Positions 7,615 to 9,811 of a stretch of DNA of 9,811 nt are shown in pieces (position 1 is the first letter of the stretch; the number at the start of each line of letters is the position of its first letter). The stretch comes from an uncultured Bacilli bacterium (lineage in GTDB: Bacteria > Bacillota_I > Bacilli_A > RF39 > UBA660). The notes beneath the pieces are model-generated. The model saw only the letters and a program-made list of their open reading frames with translations. It was not told the DNA's origin and ran no database searches. Location of the stretch: the NCBI GenBank assembly GCA_947630585.1, contig CANRIE010000021.1, positions 1-9,811 on the forward strand. Direction: 5' to 3'. A program made the position numbers and the translations under genes.

Positions 7615-7643
7615 TTCCCTTAATTATAAAAATATGATATGAT
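7615..7643 (+). promoter_or_regulatory. Candidate promoter for the leader and surface-protein gene
   Basis: TATGAT occurs twice, overlapping, at 7633-7638 and 7638-7643; the second lies 17 bases after TTCCCT (7615-7620), a poor -35. Transcription from here would give a leader of roughly 190 bases before ATG 7841, carrying the small ORF, the G7 tract and a strong terminator. Confidence 0.4.
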
Positions 7644-7672
7644 TAAGAAGAATAAGAAAGGTAGTGACCCTC

Positions 7673-7741
7673 ATGTTAAAATTAATTAATGTATCAATAA
7701 AATATGTTAACGATATGATAACTATAGGGGGGGTGTACTAA
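7673..7741 (+). CDS. Possible 22-residue leader peptide or gene remnant
   Basis: ATG 7673 to TAA 7739-7741 encodes 22 residues beginning MLKLINVSIKY and ending ITIGGVY. A moderate SD (AGAAAGG, 7656-7661) stands 11 bases upstream. The start resembles the first residues of many ABC transporter ATPases (MLKL.NVSKKY), so it could be the relic of such a gene, but ten residues are too few to be sure. The alternative is a leader peptide for the downstream surface-protein gene, because it ends about 30 bases before an intrinsic terminator and contains a seven-G run in its last codons. No homologue recognised; coding status is uncertain. Confidence 0.3.
   Translation: MLKLINVSIKYVNDMITIGGVY
7727..7733 (+). 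repeat. Seven-G homopolymer tract
   Basis: GGGGGGG at 7727-7733 is a striking run in sequence this AT-rich. It lies in the 3' part of the 22-codon ORF; one extra G would extend that ORF to the TGA at 7775-7777 and one fewer would end it at TAA 7752-7754. Confidence 0.9.
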
Positions 7742-7772
7742 AATTATTACAAAATAAAATAACCATAAATGC

Positions 7773-7817
7773 GACATGAAAGTATAGTTTTATGACTATA
7801 CTCTTATGTCTTTTTTT
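7773..7817 (+). terminator. Strong intrinsic terminator inside the surface-gene leader (hairpin family member 2)
   Basis: GACATGAAAGTATAGT (7773-7788) pairs with ACTATACTCTTATGTC (7795-7810) with one wobble and one mismatch around a 6-base loop, followed by seven T (7811-7817). It ends only 23 bases before ATG 7841 with the SD right behind it, so it either ends an upstream leader RNA or acts as an attenuator for the surface gene. Its arms are almost the same as those of the hairpin at 5825-5859. Confidence 0.85.
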
Positions 7818-7824
7818 GTGTTTA

Positions 7825-7834
7825 GAAGGAGGAA
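7825..7834 (+). promoter_or_regulatory. Strong SD directly behind the leader terminator
   Basis: AGAAGGAGGA (7825-7834) lies 6 bases before ATG 7841 and 7 bases after the T-run of the terminator. No promoter can fit between terminator and SD, so expression of the downstream gene depends on reading through the hairpin or on initiation within it. Confidence 0.85.
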
Positions 7835-7840
7835 AAATAT

Positions 7841-9325
7841 ATGAATAGTTATGAAAGAACAAAAAGAATTTGTAAAATAATAGTATTAGTGTTTGGAATA
7901 TTAAGTATAAATAATATAATTCTAACAATTAGAAATTATAGTTATGCTTATTTTGAAAAGAATGTTAAAACAGGAGTTAAATTAAAAATAACTACTTTAG
8001 ATGAAATGCCTGTTAAAAGTGAACCTTTAATTGATAAACTAAAAGAAAAATTAACATCTAATAATTCTATAACTGATACTGATGGAACGATTTACTTGTC
8101 AGGAACTAATGATACAATTAATTTCAATTATGTGTGGTATTCAGGAAAACTATGGAGAATAACATCCATAAATTCAGATGGTTCGATAAAATTAGTAACA
8201 CAAGATGAAATAACTGCAATGCATTGGGGAGCAAATGGAACTTATAAAGACTCTTGGATATATCAATGGTTAAATGAAGATTTTAAGGATACATTATATA
8301 ATTATGAAAATATAATTGTTACTAATTCGAGCTGGAATGCAACAGCAAGCTCAAGTACAGGAACTAAAATACCTGAAACAACAATGGTAACTGGAGACAT
8401 AGGATTATTAAACAGTTATGAATATGCTCAAGCCTACAAAAATGCAAATAGTAGAACAAATTATTTAAATATAGACTATAATTGCTGGCTAATAACGCCA
8501 TGTAATAATTCAAGTGTACAATTCAACAATGGTGTATCTAACAATTGTTACTCACCTGGTTCGGACGCGAACGGCGTTCGTCCATCCATTAATCTAAAAT
8601 CAAATATTAGAATTGTGGTAGGAGGAGATGGAAGTAAAGTTAATCCATATAGAATAAATGGAGATAGAAAGTTAGGTAAAGAAGGAGAATTAATAAATAC
8701 AAGAGTAAGCGGAGAATACGTTAAAATAGATAATAAAGTATATAGAATAGTAGGAACAGAAAGCGGAACCACAAAATTAACAAGTGTTGATTTTGTGAGA
8801 GATGATAGTGGAACAATTTTAAGAAAAATATTTAGTAGTGATATAAATTGGGGAATATCATCTAAAAATGGACATAATAATTATTGGGACTATTACTTGA
8901 ACAATACCTGGTTAACAAGTGAACTTAAAAATTATATAACAGAAGGAACATATTATTTGGGACAGGCAAGATATACAAGTTACAAAAATGCAATATGTAG
9001 TGCAAGTAATACAACAGAACTAACAAGTAGTTGTGAAAAAACGAGTAGTACTTGGACTGGAAAAGTAGGATTACCAAGAGTAGGAGAAATGTTTTCGGCC
9101 CAACTTGCAGATATACAAAATGGTGCAACTTCAAGCGATATAGCTTTGATAACACCATATGGTAGTACTCAAATGTGGTATATGAGTTCATTTGGAGATT
9201 TAAGATATTATACTCCATCAAAAAACTCAATTAATGCTCGCCCATCCATCTATTTAAAGTCTACTATTAAAATAACTGGTGGAGATGGGATGAGTGAATC
9301 AACTGCATATACAATTGGACTATAA
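7841..9325 (+). CDS. Membrane-anchored surface protein with two lectin-like RPSI-LKS repeat units
   Basis: A 494-residue protein with one N-terminal hydrophobic segment (about 11-31, after KR) that is either an uncleaved anchor or a signal sequence; the rest is rich in Ser, Thr, Asn and Tyr and probably outside the cell. Two diverged units follow. Unit A (about 97-274): YVWYSGKLWRITSI, WIYQWLNEDF, TGDIGLLNSYEYAQAY, WLITPCNN, GVRPSINLKSNI, GGDGSKVNPYRI. Unit B (about 293-494): YVKIDNKVYRIVG, WDYYLNNTWL, KVGLPRVGEMFSAQ, IALITPYG, NARPSIYLKSTI, GGDGMSESTAYTI. The order WLxTP, a Trp/Asn/Ser-rich segment, RPSIxLKS then GGDG resembles surface proteins common in uncultured Firmicutes and C-type-lectin-like folds; that is from memory. 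Cys at 215, 221, 236, 386 and 398 could form disulfides. Function is unknown, with adhesion most likely. It sits alone between a leader terminator and a convergent hairpin. Confidence 0.8.
   Translation: MNSYERTKRICKIIVLVFGILSINNIILTIRNYSYAYFEKNVKTGVKLKITTLDEMPVKSEPLIDKLKEKLTSNNSITDTDGTIYLSGTNDTINFNYVWYSGKLWRITSINSDGSIKLVTQDEITAMHWGANGTYKDSWIYQWLNEDFKDTLYNYENIIVTNSSWNATASSSTGTKIPETTMVTGDIGLLNSYEYAQAYKNANSRTNYLNIDYNCWLITPCNNSSVQFNNGVSNNCYSPGSDANGVRPSINLKSNIRIVVGGDGSKVNPYRINGDRKLGKEGELINTRVSGEYVKIDNKVYRIVGTESGTTKLTSVDFVRDDSGTILRKIFSSDINWGISSKNGHNNYWDYYLNNTWLTSELKNYITEGTYYLGQARYTSYKNAICSASNTTELTSSCEKTSSTWTGKVGLPRVGEMFSAQLADIQNGATSSDIALITPYGSTQMWYMSSFGDLRYYTPSKNSINARPSIYLKSTIKITGGDGMSESTAYTIGL
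8558..8583 (+). other. GC-rich palindromic patch within the surface gene
   Basis: 18 of 26 bases are G or C, in a gene otherwise strongly AT-rich. It encodes SDANGVR just before the conserved PSINLKS. It holds overlapping inverted repeats: GTTCG (8559-8563) with CGAAC (8568-8572), CGAACG (8568-8573) with CGTTCG (8575-8580), and GGACG (8563-8567) with CGTCC (8579-8583). The equivalent place in unit B (about 9222-9250) keeps only the CCATCC part. Confidence 0.8.
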
Positions 9326-9328
9326 AAA

Positions 9329-9356
9329 AATGACTATTGGGGAACCAATAGTCATT
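9329..9356. terminator. Bidirectional terminator between convergent genes
   Basis: AATGACTATTGG (9329-9340) pairs perfectly with CCAATAGTCATT (9345-9356) around a GGAA loop of GNRA type. The seven A at 9324-9330 become a T-run for minus-strand transcription, so the signal is best for the minus-strand gene; it starts 3 bases after the surface-gene stop and can also end that transcript. Confidence 0.85.
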
Positions 9357-9365
9357 AACATTTCT

Positions 9366-9671
9366 TTAATATTTCTTTTTCTTAATAAAATATCTAACAA
9401 TATAATATAAGAAGATAGACATTAAGATAACATATATCCATACTAATATTAAATATAAATTACCTTTTGCATACTTAGAAATAATATCAGGAATATTTTC
9501 AGGAAAGTATTTTGCTAAGAAAGCTTTAACTTCTATAAAAGTATTATATTTTAAGAAAGTTAAAATTCTTAATAAAATATCTACTATAGCAACAAAGAAG
9601 ACTGTATTATATAAACTCCTAAAAAAACAAATTACAACTACTAATAAAATAATAAAAATTACTGCATCCAT
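9366..9671 (-). CDS. Small integral membrane protein of unknown function
   Basis: A 101-residue protein with three hydrophobic segments (about 3-17, 22-40 and 72-95), a 30-residue amphipathic connector containing FLAKYFPENIPDIISKY, and a Lys-rich end (IKKKKY) that should be cytoplasmic. Start chosen at ATG 9671 because AGGAAG lies 8 bases upstream on the minus strand; a GTG three codons earlier overlaps that spacing. It has its own minus-strand promoter and shares a terminator hairpin with the convergent surface gene. No family recognised, and no catalytic or binding motif is visible. Confidence 0.65.
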   Translation of the reverse strand: MDAVIFIILLVVVICFFRSLYNTVFFVAIVDILLRILTFLKYNTFIEVKAFLAKYFPENIPDIISKYAKGNLYLILVWIYVILMSIFLYYIVRYFIKKKKY

Positions 9672-9696
9672 TGTTAACACTTCCTATCATTTTATA

Positions 9697-9725
9697 ATTT
9701 TACCAAATGATAATAATTTTTGCAA
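9697..9725 (-). promoter_or_regulatory. Sigma-A type promoter of the small membrane protein
   Basis: Reading the minus strand: TTGCAA (9725-9720), 17-base spacer, TAAAAT (9702-9697) with TGG just before it as an extended -10. The start would be near 9690, about 20 bases before ATG 9671. Confidence 0.65.
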
Positions 9726-9743
9726 CTAAATTTTAAAATTTAC

Positions 9744-9772
9744 TTTACTTTAAGAGTTCAATATTATATAAT
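9744..9772 (+). promoter_or_regulatory. Sigma-A type promoter of the right-edge gene
   Basis: TTTACT (9744-9749), 17-base spacer and perfect TATAAT (9767-9772), followed by SD AGGAGGA (9784-9790). It diverges from the minus-strand promoter, with 18 bases between the two -35 boxes. Confidence 0.65.
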
Positions 9773-9793
9773 GTTAATAGAATAGGAGGAGAA

Positions 9794-9811
9794 ATGAGTA
9801 AAGAATTTAAA
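9794..9811 (+). CDS. Start of a gene cut by the right edge
   Basis: ATG 9794 with SD AGGAGGA 3 bases upstream and a good promoter before it. Only six codons (MSKEFK) lie in the window, so the product cannot be named. Confidence 0.6.

Noticed and set aside
7660..7820. T-box or known riboswitch in the surface-gene leader
   Set aside because: The AGGGTGGTACCGCG T-box signature is absent (only a loose AGGGGGGGTGTAC), and the c-di-GMP, preQ1 and purine core motifs I looked for were not found.
7722..7928. Minus-strand ORF across the leader terminator
   Set aside because: It runs through the hairpin, T-run and surface-gene start; its composition merely mirrors these.
8548..9230. Two minus-strand ORFs inside the surface gene (8548-8772 and 8925-9230)
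   Set aside because: The plus-strand frame is continuous with conserved repeat motifs; these are antisense shadows without start signals.
1..9811. Mollicutes genetic code with TGA as Trp
   Set aside because: Trp is encoded by TGG throughout and TGA ends the first gene at a sensible place, so the standard bacterial code fits.
1..9811. tRNA, rRNA, CRISPR array or insertion sequence
   Set aside because: No cloverleaf with a TTCGA-type arm, no regularly spaced repeats and no transposase or terminal repeats were seen by eye.

Overview
This is a very AT-rich window with Shine-Dalgarno (SD)-preceded genes on the plus strand, TAG/TAA/TGA all used as stops and TGG used for Trp (standard bacterial code, not the Mollicutes code). 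Gene content (glutamate racemase, NagA, ROK kinase, an AAA-ATPase-like/PD-(D/E)XK protein, an MBL-fold hydrolase and a surface protein with RPSI-LKS repeats) points to a low-GC Gram-positive (Bacillota), probably an uncultured gut Bacilli/Erysipelotrichales/RF39-like lineage. The taxonomic placement is inference from composition and family resemblance.

Layout. (1) 3-4069 is a tightly packed operon-like run: the C-terminal part of a multi-pass membrane protein resembling glycosyltransferases, a glutamate racemase that appears to start at ATT, nagA (N-acetylglucosamine-6-phosphate deacetylase) abutting it, and a ROK-family sugar kinase overlapping nagA by 11 bases. The last three fit amino-sugar handling and cell-wall precursor supply: the kinase would make GlcNAc-6-P, NagA would deacetylate it to GlcN-6-P, and the racemase would supply D-glutamate for peptidoglycan. 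(2) 4110-5864 is a free-standing AAA-ATPase-like/PD-(D/E)XK gene with its own good promoter and a terminal hairpin. (3) 5933-7573 holds an MBL-fold hydrolase and a calcineurin-like phosphoesterase, the latter with its own promoter. (4) 7574-9356 is a long leader with a 22-codon small ORF, a G7 tract and a strong intrinsic terminator placed just before the start codon of a 494-residue membrane-anchored surface protein built from two related lectin-like repeat units. (5) 9366-9725 is a minus-strand small membrane protein, convergent with the surface gene across a shared hairpin. (6) At the right edge a divergently transcribed gene begins with promoter, SD and six codons.

The most interesting parts are the leader and surface-protein region (possible attenuation, possible diversified surface protein with a sharply GC-rich palindromic patch), the ATT-initiated racemase with an altered catalytic motif, the Gly-to-Cys change in the Walker A motif of the ATPase, and two near-identical hairpins about 2 kb apart that suggest a dispersed palindrome family. 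No RNA genes, insertion sequences or CRISPR arrays were seen.
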